A stretch of 60,951 nt of DNA, from the NCBI GenBank assembly GCA_022360175.1, contig JAKSDI010000076.1, forward strand, positions 1 to 60,951, given 5' to 3'. A model generated the notes under the pieces. That model was not told where the DNA came from. It saw only the letters and a program-made list of their open reading frames with translations, and did not search any database. The translations under genes were made by a program, and so were the position numbers. The DNA comes from Chitinophagales bacterium (lineage in GTDB: Bacteria; Bacteroidota; Bacteroidia; Chitinophagales; Saprospiraceae). Shown one piece after another: positions 54,039-60,951 of the stretch (the stretch's first letter is position 1; each line of letters starts with the position of its first letter).

Positions 54039-55142
54039 ATGGCGCAGCCTTCCTATGAGCACCTTCCATTTTTTAATCAGCAGTTAGTACGATGGCTGAG
54101 TGAGCATCCTCGTCCATTGCCCTGGAAGGGAGAGAAAGATCCATACCTCATATGGTTATCCGAAATCATTTTACAACAGACCAGGGTGGAGCAAGGCATG
54201 CCCTATTTTCATCATTTTAAAGCTACATACCCAAGCGTTCAGCATCTTGCTGATGCTTCAGAAGACGAAGTGATGAAATCCTGGCAAGGCCTGGGGTATT
54301 ACTCCCGTGCCCGTAATTTACACGCAGCAGCCAAATTCATTGCGTATGAACAGGATGGGCAATTTCCCAACACTTATGATCACATACTCCAATTAAAAGG
54401 AGTAGGCCCTTATACCGCTGCTGCTATAGCTTCTTTTGCCTATGAACTTCCACATGCTGTTGTAGATGGAAACGTTTTCAGAGTCTTATCGAGATTTTGG
54501 GGCATACAAACACCCATTGATACTACCCCTGGAAAGAAACAGTACAAGGCTTTAGCGCAACAATTACTGGAAGAAAATGAAGCCGCCCCATCTGTACACA
54601 ATCAAGCCATGATGGACTTTGGGGCCACCCATTGTACACCACAAAAACCTTTGTGTAGTAATTGCCCTATGCAATCAAAGTGTATGGCATATAATGATGG
54701 TTTGGTCAATACACTTCCGATAAAGTCAAAAAGGATAAAAAAAAGAAAGCGGTATTTTAATTTTCTGGTCATTAAGCAGGAAGGTAAAGTGCTTTTGCAG
54801 AAAAGATCTCAAAAGGATATTTGGCAACAACTTTACCAGTTTCCACTTATAGAATCTGAGCAGCCCATAAAAAAGGAATCAGAAATGCACCAGTCCTCAT
54901 TATGGCAACAATTATTAGGCGAGCAAGAAACCACTATTTCCCAGATAGCCGGCCCTTTTAAACAAACGCTCACCCATCAATTCATTATAGCTCATTTCTG
55001 GGAAATATCGTTGAAAGCTGATCAAACATTGAATTATGAAGGCTTTGTAAAGGCCAATCAGAAAAACTTATCTAAATTTGCGTTCCCTAAAATTATTGAT
55101 TGTTATTTCCAGGATAATTCACTATATTTAAAATTACTATAG
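54039..55142 (+). CDS. mutY: MutY, A/G-specific adenine glycosylase
   Basis: A 367-residue DNA repair enzyme that removes adenine opposite 8-oxoguanine. Helix-hairpin-helix LKGVGPYTAAAIASFAYE (about 119-136), catalytic E42 (SEIILQQTRVE) and D143 (VVDGNVFRVLSR), and the 4Fe-4S loop with Cys spacing C-x6-C-x2-C-x5-C (CTPQKPLCSNCPMQSKC) are all present. A C-terminal NUDIX-like domain (about 235-360) reads 8-oxoG. The start at 54039 has no competing upstream ATG. It opens the mutY-ssb-gldE-gldD cluster typical of Bacteroidota. Confidence 0.97.
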   Translation: MAQPSYEHLPFFNQQLVRWLSEHPRPLPWKGEKDPYLIWLSEIILQQTRVEQGMPYFHHFKATYPSVQHLADASEDEVMKSWQGLGYYSRARNLHAAAKFIAYEQDGQFPNTYDHILQLKGVGPYTAAAIASFAYELPHAVVDGNVFRVLSRFWGIQTPIDTTPGKKQYKALAQQLLEENEAAPSVHNQAMMDFGATHCTPQKPLCSNCPMQSKCMAYNDGLVNTLPIKSKRIKKRKRYFNFLVIKQEGKVLLQKRSQKDIWQQLYQFPLIESEQPIKKESEMHQSSLWQQLLGEQETTISQIAGPFKQTLTHQFIIAHFWEISLKADQTLNYEGFVKANQKNLSKFAFPKIIDCYFQDNSLYLKLL

Positions 55143-55157
55143 ACAAAAAATATAAAC

Positions 55158-55655
55158 ATGGTTAACCGCGTAATACTCATTGGCAATCTCGGTAAAGATC
55201 CCGAAGTACGCCGCCTTGAAAATGGAGCTGTAGTCGCTAAATTTTCAGTTGCAACAAATGAGAATTATAAAGATAGAAGTGGAGAATGGCAAACTCAAAC
55301 AGAGTGGCATGATATAGTGGTTTGGCGCAACCTTGCTGAACGTGCGGAGAGTTCTCTTAAAAAGGGAATGGCTATATATCTTGAAGGCAAGCTTACTCAC
55401 CGTTCATGGCAAGATCAGGAAGGTAATAATCGCAGGACAACAGAAGTTGTAGCTAGTTATTTCCGCATAATAAGTAAAAGAGAAGGAGGTAGCGATTATA
55501 ATTCAGGTGGTGGCGGTTATTTCCCATCTGCCAATGACGAAGCAGCAAGCAGCTCAGGCAGCAGCAGTCAAAGTAGCAGTGAAGGTAAAGTAAATGAGCA
55601 AACGGCAACTAGTAATGTTGCGCCAGATACAGCCGACGACGATCTTCCATTCTAA
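55158..55655 (+). CDS. ssb: Single-stranded DNA-binding protein
   Basis: A 165-residue SSB. The OB-fold (residues about 1-105; [47 protein letters not shown]) is followed by a Gly/Ser-rich flexible linker and the acidic tip DDDLPF, which binds partner proteins. It coats single strands in replication and repair. It lies 15 bases after mutY and 25 bases before gldE, so it is probably on one transcript with them. Confidence 0.97.
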   Translation: MVNRVILIGNLGKDPEVRRLENGAVVAKFSVATNENYKDRSGEWQTQTEWHDIVVWRNLAERAESSLKKGMAIYLEGKLTHRSWQDQEGNNRRTTEVVASYFRIISKREGGSDYNSGGGGYFPSANDEAASSSGSSSQSSSEGKVNEQTATSNVAPDTADDDLPF

Positions 55656-55680
55656 TTCTCCTAATTAACTTCAATAGTGC

Positions 55681-57108
55681 TTGGAATCTGAACCTTTCAG
55701 TTGTATTATAGGATTTGAGCAGGCAGTTTTACTGCTTGCAGCTCCCTCGATGGAGGTTATCCTTGGGATACTGGGTATCTTTTTGTTATTGTGCTGTTCA
55801 GCACTAATATCAGGATCAGAAGTAGCCTTTTTTTCTTTGACACATAATGATTTCAAAGAGTTAAAGTTAGATACGGGTGTAAGTAGCCAGCTTATACTAC
55901 GTATGAAGGATCAACCAAGAAAGCTACTGGCAACAATATTGATTAGTAATAACTTCATCAATATTGCTATTGTCATTCTTTCAGAATTTATCGTTAGCCT
56001 CGCTCTTCCTGATCATGTATTTCAAAATTGGGCAAACATAATACAAGATTTATATACCATCCCAACAGCAGAAGGTACGCGCTGGTGGGCATGGTTTATT
56101 AGTTTCATGATCACAATTGTTGGTGTCACAGGTTTATTAGTATTATTTGGGGAAGTAGCTCCTAAAGTTTACGCCAAAATCAACAATCTCCAGTTAGCTC
56201 ATTTCATGGCGCGGCCACTCAATATGCTCATGCGTTTTTTCAGCCCAATGAGCTCTGTACTTGTCAAATCTACTCGGCTTATTGAGAAAAAATTGAGTGA
56301 TTCCAATACGACTGCCAATCTAACCCGCGAAGATATTGATGAGGCTATAGAGTTGGCTGTCAGCCAACAAGAGGACAATCAAGATGCCGATATCCTTAAA
56401 AGTATTGTCAAATTTGGGGATGTTACGGTAAAGCAGATAATGCGTTCGCGAGTGGATGTAGTAGCAGTTGATTTTCGTATTGATTTTCATGAGTTATTAA
56501 AAGAAATAAGAGCATCAGGTTTTTCCCGTATCCCTGTATATGAAAATGACTTTGACAACATTACAGGTATGTTGTATGTAAAAGATTTGTTGGGGCATTT
56601 ACAGGAATCCAGGGAATTTGAATGGCAGGAACTAATCCGTACTGATGTATACTATGTACCAGAAGCGAAAAAGATTAGTGATCTTTTAAAAGAGTTTCAG
56701 CAAGAACATTTACACATGGCTATTGTCGTAGATGAATATGGCGGCAGCTCTGGTATTGTCACCCTGGAAGACATCATGGAAGAGGTAATTGGAGATATCA
56801 AAGATGAATTTGATGATGAGATAGAAGTCATTTACAAAAAAATCGATGACTACAACTATCTTTTTGAAGGCAAGACAATGCTCAATGACCTTTGCCGCAT
56901 TATTGGAATTGATACCAACGCATTTGACAAGGTAAAAGGTGAAGCGGATTCTTTGGCCGGAATGATTCTTGAAATTAGGGGACAAATTCCCAAGGTAGAT
57001 ACCGAAATATCTTATAATGGATTTCGTTTCAAAGTTGTCTCTGTAAACAAACGACGAATAAAACAAGTATTACTAACCTGCCCTAAAGGGATACAAGATA
57101 ATGAATAA
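55681..57108 (+). CDS. gldE: GldE, gliding-motility-associated CorC/HlyC-type membrane protein
   Basis: A 475-residue protein: hydrophobic N-terminus, DUF21/CNNM membrane domain (about residues 25-190; GSEVAFFSLT), two CBS domains (about 225-345; MRSRVDVVAVD, GFSRIPVYEND, VVDEYGGSSGIVTLEDIMEEV) and a CorC/HlyC transport-associated domain at the end (about 370-455). Order after ssb and before gldD matches the gliding clusters of Flavobacterium and relatives, where GldE assists GldD and T9SS/gliding. The frame begins with TTG at 55681; an ATG at 55750 would remove 23 residues. The longer start is favoured because it keeps an N-terminus like that of known GldE. Confidence 0.93.
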   Translation: MESEPFSCIIGFEQAVLLLAAPSMEVILGILGIFLLLCCSALISGSEVAFFSLTHNDFKELKLDTGVSSQLILRMKDQPRKLLATILISNNFINIAIVILSEFIVSLALPDHVFQNWANIIQDLYTIPTAEGTRWWAWFISFMITIVGVTGLLVLFGEVAPKVYAKINNLQLAHFMARPLNMLMRFFSPMSSVLVKSTRLIEKKLSDSNTTANLTREDIDEAIELAVSQQEDNQDADILKSIVKFGDVTVKQIMRSRVDVVAVDFRIDFHELLKEIRASGFSRIPVYENDFDNITGMLYVKDLLGHLQESREFEWQELIRTDVYYVPEAKKISDLLKEFQQEHLHMAIVVDEYGGSSGIVTLEDIMEEVIGDIKDEFDDEIEVIYKKIDDYNYLFEGKTMLNDLCRIIGIDTNAFDKVKGEADSLAGMILEIRGQIPKVDTEISYNGFRFKVVSVNKRRIKQVLLTCPKGIQDNE

Positions 57109-57697
57109 GAAACTGTTTATACTTTTACTACTCACTGTATTTATAGCTGTAGCTTGTGGCGATGCTCCTATTGTTACTCCCAAACCAAGGGCATACCCTC
57201 GAGTGATATACCCGGAAAAAACGTACCAAAAGTTTGACGAAAGTTACTGTAATTTCACTTTTGAGTACCCAACCTATGCCAGTATTCAGCAGGATACTAC
57301 TTTTTTTGACGAGGCACCGACCCACCCTTGTTGGTTTGATTTATATATGGAAGATTTTGATAGCCGTTTATATTGCACCTACTATCCTGTTGGAGAAGGA
57401 AAATCATTTGAGGATTTAAAGTCAGATGCATTTGATTTGGTAGATTGGCACAATAAAAAAGCCAATTATATTGATGAGTTATTAATACAAAAAGATAATG
57501 GTGTAAGTGGCTTCGTTTTTCTAATTGAAGGTCCAGCTGCCTCTCCTTTTCAATTCTATCTCACGGATAGTACCAATCACTTCTTAAGAGGTTCTTTATA
57601 CTTCAACACACAGGCACGTCCCGATTCTTTAGCTCCTATTTATGAATTTGTAGAAGAAGATCTCCTTAAAATGATAGAAACCTTTGAGTGGTTATAA
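57101..57697 (+). CDS. gldD: GldD, gliding-motility lipoprotein
   Basis: A 198-residue lipoprotein (lipobox AVACG, Cys about residue 19) with the GldD signature: KPRAYPRVIYPEKTYQKFDESYC split over two segments, FTFEYPTYA, and C-terminal FQFYLTDSTNHFLRGSLYFN. It overlaps the end of gldE by 8 bases, so translation is likely coupled. GldD is required for gliding and T9SS function in Flavobacterium. Here it may support secretion of the T9SS cargo proteins encoded in this window; whether this organism glides is not known from the sequence. Confidence 0.93.
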   Translation: MNKKLFILLLLTVFIAVACGDAPIVTPKPRAYPRVIYPEKTYQKFDESYCNFTFEYPTYASIQQDTTFFDEAPTHPCWFDLYMEDFDSRLYCTYYPVGEGKSFEDLKSDAFDLVDWHNKKANYIDELLIQKDNGVSGFVFLIEGPAASPFQFYLTDSTNHFLRGSLYFNTQARPDSLAPIYEFVEEDLLKMIETFEWL

Positions 57698-57717
57698 AAT
57701 AAGTAAGTGATCAATTA

Positions 57718-57761
57718 AAAGGGGCTCACCTAAAACAATATTGTTGTAAGTGAGCCCCTTT
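57718..57761 (+). terminator. Terminator after gldD
   Basis: Outer arms AAAGGGGCTCAC (57718-57729) and GTGAGCCCCTTT (57750-57761) form a perfect 12-bp stem. An inner palindrome AACAATATTGTT extends it, and TGTTCTATTTTG follows. Confidence 0.85.
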
Positions 57762-57789
57762 GTTCTATTTTGAATTCTAGGAAAACTTA

Positions 57790-57951
57790 GAACGTGTTTA
57801 AAATTAATCCTTTCGGTAATATGAACGCCTTACTTAACCGGGCTTTAGCTATTTTTCAGTACGTACTTTCCAAGTATGCACCTCAAAATGAGCTTCGCGC
57901 GGTTTTGTAATCCATTTCATATTAATCAAAAAACTAATTTAAAACACGTTC
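57790..57951. repeat. 162-bp element with GAAC..GTTTAAA inverted ends (copy 2)
   Basis: The left end GAACGTGTTTAAAATTA (57790-57806) is complementary to TAATTTAAAACACGTTC (57935-57951) with one mismatch. About 60 bases of the core (57841-57900) align with the core of 44772-44936, including the hairpin CGTACTT-TCC-AAGTATG (57862-57878) with a stem change that keeps pairing as G-U. The right end touches the recA stop codon (57952-57954) on the minus strand. The element lies between the gldD terminator and recA. Confidence 0.78.
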
Positions 57952-59031
57952 TTATTTTTTTGCTTCCTCTTTCTTCTTTTTGCCATTGCTTGCAGCCTTG
58001 TCTTCTTCAGGAAGTTCTGTTCCTGTAATTCTTGCTTTAATTTTTTGTTCGATATCCAGTGCTACTTCAGGATTATCCATCAGGAATAATTTGGCTGCTT
58101 CGCGCCCCTGAGCAATTTTTGCACTATCATAGCTATACCAGGAGCCACTTTTTTGGATAATATCATGATCAACACCAAGATCTACAATTTCTCCTACTTT
58201 AGAGATCCCTTCACCAAACATGATATCAAACTCCGCTATACGGAAAGGAGGTGCCAATTTATTTTTAACCACCTTCACTTTGACGTGATTACCAATCACA
58301 TTTCCTTCTTTATCCTTTATAGCAGAACCTGAGCGACGGATATCTAAACGCATCGAAGCGTAAAATTTCAGTGCATTACCTCCTGTAGTCGTCTCAGGAT
58401 TACCAAACATAACACCAATCTTCTCCCGCAACTGGTTGATAAAAATACAGCAACATCCGGTACGTCCAATGGCAGCTGTTAGTTTACGCATCGCCTGAGA
58501 CATCAAGCGTGCCTGAAGTCCCATTTTAGAGTCTCCCATTTCGCCTTCTATCTCCGAACGAGGAACCAAAGCCGCTACAGAGTCAATTACAATAATATCA
58601 ATCGCACCTGATCGAATCAGGTTTTCAGTAATTTCAAGTGCTTGCTCACCATTATCAGGCTGAGAAATTAGTAAGTTCTCAGTATCTACACCCAAGGCTT
58701 TAGCGTATATGCGATCAAAAGCGTGCTCCGCATCAATAAAAGCTGCAATTCCACCTTGCTTTTGACATTCTGCAATAGCATGAATAGCTAAAGTAGTTTT
58801 ACCAGAAGATTCTGGTCCATATATTTCAACTACACGTCCGCGAGGAAATCCGTTTATCCCTAACGCGATATCTAGTCCTAGTGAACCAGTTGGAATAGAA
58901 TCTATATCCACGACATTATCATCGCCAAGGCGCATGATAGTCCCTTTACCATAGGTTTTCTCAAGTCGATCGACTGTTAGCTGGAGCGCCTTTAATTTCG
59001 CCTCCCGATCATTATTCTTAGAGTTAGCCAT
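57952..59031 (-). CDS. recA: RecA recombinase
   Basis: A 359-residue RecA for homologous recombination and the SOS response. Walker [10 protein letters not shown] (72-80), Walker [11 protein letters not shown], the loop [14 protein letters not shown], and [21 protein letters not shown] (loops L1/L2 region, split here) match the family. The C-terminal tail is unusually basic (Lys/Glu-rich, KKKKEEAKK) rather than acidic. It has a convincing promoter on the minus strand upstream. A palindromic element starts right at its stop codon. Confidence 0.98.
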   Translation of the reverse strand: MANSKNNDREAKLKALQLTVDRLEKTYGKGTIMRLGDDNVVDIDSIPTGSLGLDIALGINGFPRGRVVEIYGPESSGKTTLAIHAIAECQKQGGIAAFIDAEHAFDRIYAKALGVDTENLLISQPDNGEQALEITENLIRSGAIDIIVIDSVAALVPRSEIEGEMGDSKMGLQARLMSQAMRKLTAAIGRTGCCCIFINQLREKIGVMFGNPETTTGGNALKFYASMRLDIRRSGSAIKDKEGNVIGNHVKVKVVKNKLAPPFRIAEFDIMFGEGISKVGEIVDLGVDHDIIQKSGSWYSYDSAKIAQGREAAKLFLMDNPEVALDIEQKIKARITGTELPEEDKAASNGKKKKEEAKK

Positions 59032-59079
59032 TTAAGGAAAGTTTATGCTGTTTTTTAAACTTTTTGTTTTTCAGTTACA

Positions 59080-59110
59080 CAAAACTAAATATTTTGTTTA
59101 CAAAAAACAA
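59080..59110 (-). promoter_or_regulatory. recA promoter
   Basis: On the minus strand, TTG (59110-59108), then 20 bases, then TAGTTTTG (59087-59080): a match to the TTG-N20-TAnnTTTG Bacteroidota promoter. It lies 49 bases before the recA start codon. No LexA-type box was recognised. Confidence 0.7.
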
Positions 59111-59149
59111 GTTAAGGCCTACTTTTCTTCTAAAAAAGTAAAAAAGGTG

Positions 59150-59455
59150 GATTATATATTAGCTGATACCAAACAACAGTTAGAACAAATAAACAACGAT
59201 TTTACAGCGGACATTCCAAAAGGGTATGTGCAATTGGACAAAATCATGCAGCTCATCAAGGGGAGCACCGCTCGATACGCTAATTTAGCACTTGGTATAA
59301 CAGGAAAATTCTGGCAAAGGGATAGTTATGATCATTATATAAGAAATGAAAAAGAATGGCAAAACATCTTGGCATATATCTTGAATAATCCTGTAAAGGC
59401 TGGTTTAGTTAACGATTGGGAAAATTGGCCCCATACCTTTTACAAACAACATTAA
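59150..59455 (+). pseudogene. C-terminal fragment of a REP-associated tyrosine transposase (RAYT)
   Basis: The reading frame encodes the C-terminal half of a Y1/HUH transposase of the RAYT type: LDKIMQLIKGSTARYANLAL, GKFWQRDSYDHYIRNEKEW, AYILNNPVKAGLV, ending NWPHTFYK. The tyrosine of AYILNNP is the probable catalytic Tyr. The N-terminal part with the HUH histidine motif is absent: the upstream sequence is the recA promoter and start. It is therefore a truncated relic, unless expressed as a fragment. A GC-rich hairpin resembling a REP sequence follows at 59521. Confidence 0.85.
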
Positions 59456-59520
59456 TTTATTCGTATTTCCTGGTTTTAAATGCAATAGTACAGGAAGCAT
59501 ATTACTAGGCTTAACAGTCG

Positions 59521-59538
59521 CGGTGGCTTCAGCCGCCG
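59521..59538. repeat. REP-like GC-rich hairpin
   Basis: CGGTGGCT-TC-AGCCGCCG is an 8-bp stem with one G-U pair and a 2-base loop, preceded by GTCG. Small GC-rich hairpins with a short 5' tetranucleotide are the substrates of RAYT transposases, and this one lies 66 bases past the RAYT fragment. The link is inferred. Confidence 0.5.
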
Positions 59539-59569
59539 AGCATTAAATCCCTGACAGTAATCAAATAAT

Positions 59570-59602
59570 AAACCCCTGACAACAAATTGTTGCCAGGGGT
59601 TT
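59570..59602 (-). terminator. Terminator of the small minus-strand gene
   Basis: AAACCCCTG (59570-59578) pairs with CAGGGGTTT (59594-59602), with an inner CAACAAATTGTTG palindrome. It lies 23 bases past the stop of the 59625 gene on the minus strand. Confidence 0.75.
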
Positions 59603-59624
59603 ATACAAAGCGTTTGATAAACGC

Positions 59625-59861
59625 TCAAGCATGCCTTTCCAGTGCAGTGCGCTTGCTATATCTTAGTATATTCTGAATAGATTTATCAGAAGGGCTAAAC
59701 TTCACTTTAGGAAGTTGCTGATAAGCGGTGCGCAATTCGTTATATTCTTCACGCAGGCTAATATCAGTAGCAAGAGTTTCATCTATTGCCAGCCTTTCGC
59801 TAGCTGATGTTTCACTGTAAAGGTACTTAACTAAATCGTTTGGTGTAAATGTTTGCTTCAT
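59625..59861 (-). CDS. Small acidic helical protein, possibly an anti-sigma-like factor
   Basis: A 78-residue protein, MKQTFTPNDLVKYLYSETSA onward, with two predicted helices and a conserved look of small Bacteroidota proteins that have an anti-sigma-like ZAS/helix start (LVKYLYSETSASERLAIDETL resembles the helix of anti-sigma domains, split here). There is no Cys-zinc motif, membrane helix or signal peptide. No sigma gene is adjacent. The ATG at 59861 is chosen because conserved-looking sequence begins there; an ATG 16 codons earlier is possible. The function is not known. Confidence 0.65.
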   Translation of the reverse strand: MKQTFTPNDLVKYLYSETSASERLAIDETLATDISLREEYNELRTAYQQLPKVKFSPSDKSIQNILRYSKRTALERHA

Positions 59862-59958
59862 ACAGCATTTTTTGTTAGATAATTGAGAATTCATCTCTGT
59901 AAAAATCACCTATTAAACTAACAAGAATGCTGGAATATTGTGCCTTTGAAAAGATTTT

Positions 59959-60393
59959 TTATTTCACCCGGTGCCAGGTTTGTGTACGATACAATCCAGT
60001 CCAGTGGATCCCCCTTACTTTTAGCTCATCTGGTTCACCATCTTCAAACCAAATAGAGCAACCATATTCACTGCCACTTTCAGGATCAAGAATGTTTCCT
60101 TTTTTCCAATAATCGTCATAAGGCTTCAAATCTTCAATAATGACCATTCCCACTACTTTTTTATTCTTGCGCTTACCCGGACACTTTTCACAAACAGAAT
60201 CAGCAGGCTTCAGAAGTAGCTTTATTATTTTTCCGTGATACTTTCCTCCCTGCTCATAAATTTCTACATGAGATTTTGCTTCACCTGTTTCATCATCAAT
60301 AGTTTTCCAAATCCCTACTGGATTAGATTGCGCCATCAAAATTCCAGTGCATAACATGATAGCAGACAAACTCATGATCCATTTTTTCATCAT
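59959..60393 (-). CDS. Secreted DUF2147-family protein
   Basis: A 144-residue protein with a signal peptide (ending LMAQ) and a DUF2147 domain: VGIWKTIDDETGEAKSHVEIYE near the start, then DSVCEKCPGKRKNKKVVGM, and a final G-x-HWTGLYRTQTWHR strand. The fold is a small periplasmic beta-barrel; the function of the family is not known, though such genes often accompany lipid or stress functions. The start may be the ATG one codon later. No operon partner was identified. Confidence 0.88.
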   Translation of the reverse strand: MMKKWIMSLSAIMLCTGILMAQSNPVGIWKTIDDETGEAKSHVEIYEQGGKYHGKIIKLLLKPADSVCEKCPGKRKNKKVVGMVIIEDLKPYDDYWKKGNILDPESGSEYGCSIWFEDGEPDELKVRGIHWTGLYRTQTWHRVK

Positions 60394-60446
60394 AGCTGGT
60401 ATTTTTAAATGTTAATTATTGACTTTCAGCATTTGAGCTCTAATTT

Positions 60447-60474
60447 CTGACATCTGACATCTGACATCTGACAT
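60447..60474 (-). repeat. Heptamer array GATGTCA, 4 units
   Basis: Four exact copies of CTGACAT on the plus strand, that is GATGTCA-type heptamers in the minus-strand (coding) direction. The array begins one base after the stop codon of the minus-strand alkyltransferase-like gene. Unit length and GATGT core match the arrays after batA and batB. Confidence 0.85.
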
Positions 60475-60475
60475 C

Positions 60476-60823
60476 CTAAAAAATATCTACCTCATAATCC
60501 TCTCCCAACTCTTGCGGATGCCAAAACAATTCTTTGAAATTAACGACTTTATGATCTTCCACTTTCACTCCTTCTTGCTCCAACATTTCCTGCATCATAG
60601 TCGGAGTAGGAAAATGAACTCGACCGCTTAACTCTCCTTTTCTATTAACAACTCTATGCGCAGGCACTCCTCCCCCACTAAAGCTTTTATTGAGTGCCCA
60701 GCCCACCATTCGGGCAGAACCCAATGCTAAAAAATCAGCAATCGCTCCATAGGTACTCACTCTGCCATAAGGGATTTCACGAGTCACTGCATAAACAAGT
60801 TCGTAATAAGTTGGTTGACGCAT
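60476..60823 (-). CDS. Alkyltransferase-like DNA repair protein (ATL)
   Basis: A 115-residue protein with the DNA-binding domain of O6-methylguanine methyltransferases: YGRVSTYGAIADFL (about 19-32), ARMVGWALN, and the active-site region VPAHRVVNRKG. The acceptor Cys of PCHRV is replaced by Ala (A55), so it cannot accept alkyl groups. This is the hallmark of ATL proteins, which bind O6-alkylguanine and hand it to nucleotide excision repair. The ATG at 60823 begins the conserved domain. It is the last gene in the window; no gene was seen in 60824-60951. Confidence 0.9.
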   Translation of the reverse strand: MRQPTYYELVYAVTREIPYGRVSTYGAIADFLALGSARMVGWALNKSFSGGGVPAHRVVNRKGELSGRVHFPTPTMMQEMLEQEGVKVEDHKVVNFKELFWHPQELGEDYEVDIF

Positions 60824-60951
60824 AGTATAAGAATGTATAACCGAAAAATATTGGATGTAAAATGCAGAAAGCTCGTCTGAGTAAAAGCAAAATCCCAAAC
60901 TTGTTTGAGTACTTTATATTTCTCTGTTCTACATTTTACATTTACTTTTGC

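Noticed and set aside
59045-59149. N-terminal part of the RAYT gene
   Set aside because: The frame is open but the residues are Lys/Phe-rich without HUH or other RAYT motifs, and the DNA holds the recA promoter.

Overview
The window comes from a member of the Bacteroidota, most likely a marine or aquatic, surface-associated relative of Saprospiria/Lewinella. Evidence seen in the sequence: seven intact genes and one gene remnant end in type IX secretion (T9SS) sorting domains; gldE and gldD lie next to mutY-ssb in the usual Bacteroidota order; there is a batABCD aerotolerance operon; two promoters have the form TTG-N20-TAnnTTTG; and Shine-Dalgarno sites are weak. The family placement is inference. 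No phage, CRISPR array, conjugative element or intact transposase was seen.

Region by region. 1-5.6 kb: bat operon (two VWA membrane proteins, a TPR/Gln-rich protein, a short extra BatD-like protein and a full BatD), with heptamer repeat arrays starting at the stop codons of batA and batB. 5.8-12 kb: four secreted T9SS cargo genes (unknown, M43 metalloprotease, FG-GAP repeat protein, NHL-type protein). 12-20.5 kb: regulators (two membrane-anchored AraC-type proteins; an overlapping membrane protein/histidine kinase/response regulator set), two lipoproteins including an S41-type protease, and a tandem-repeat protein. 20.5-21 kb: about 121-bp direct repeats ending in a large palindrome against the 3' end of tRNA-Cys. 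21-24 kb: a type-B T9SS protein translationally coupled to a lipoprotein. 24-33 kb: housekeeping genes secA, deoC, a SPOR protein, rodA, tgt, and an LPS-export permease. 33-39 kb: two ECF sigma factors, selO, and a sigma/membrane TPR protein/serine hydrolase operon. 39-48 kb: an alpha/beta hydrolase, a giant T9SS adhesin-like protein, and a one-protein hybrid two-component regulator. 48-54 kb: a UPF0175/PIN toxin-antitoxin pair, a lipoprotein, a T9SS protein, and a second ECF operon with a beta-barrel-like membrane protein and a zincin. 54-61 kb: mutY-ssb-gldE-gldD, recA, a truncated REP-associated transposase, and small genes including an alkyltransferase-like protein.

Functional picture: much of the window serves the cell envelope and surface (cell-wall elongation, Sec export, LPS transport, gliding/T9SS, secreted adhesins and hydrolases), with one-protein or two-to-three-gene membrane-to-transcription circuits placed among these genes.

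The least explained material is non-coding. It comprises (a) heptamer arrays (GRTGTNN) beginning at stop codons of three genes, (b) 162-189 bp elements with GAAC..GTTTAAA inverted ends, two of which abut stop codons of minus-strand genes, (c) a 220-bp nested palindrome, and (d) the repeat cluster beside tRNA-Cys. All coordinates and motifs were read by eye; no database search was run.
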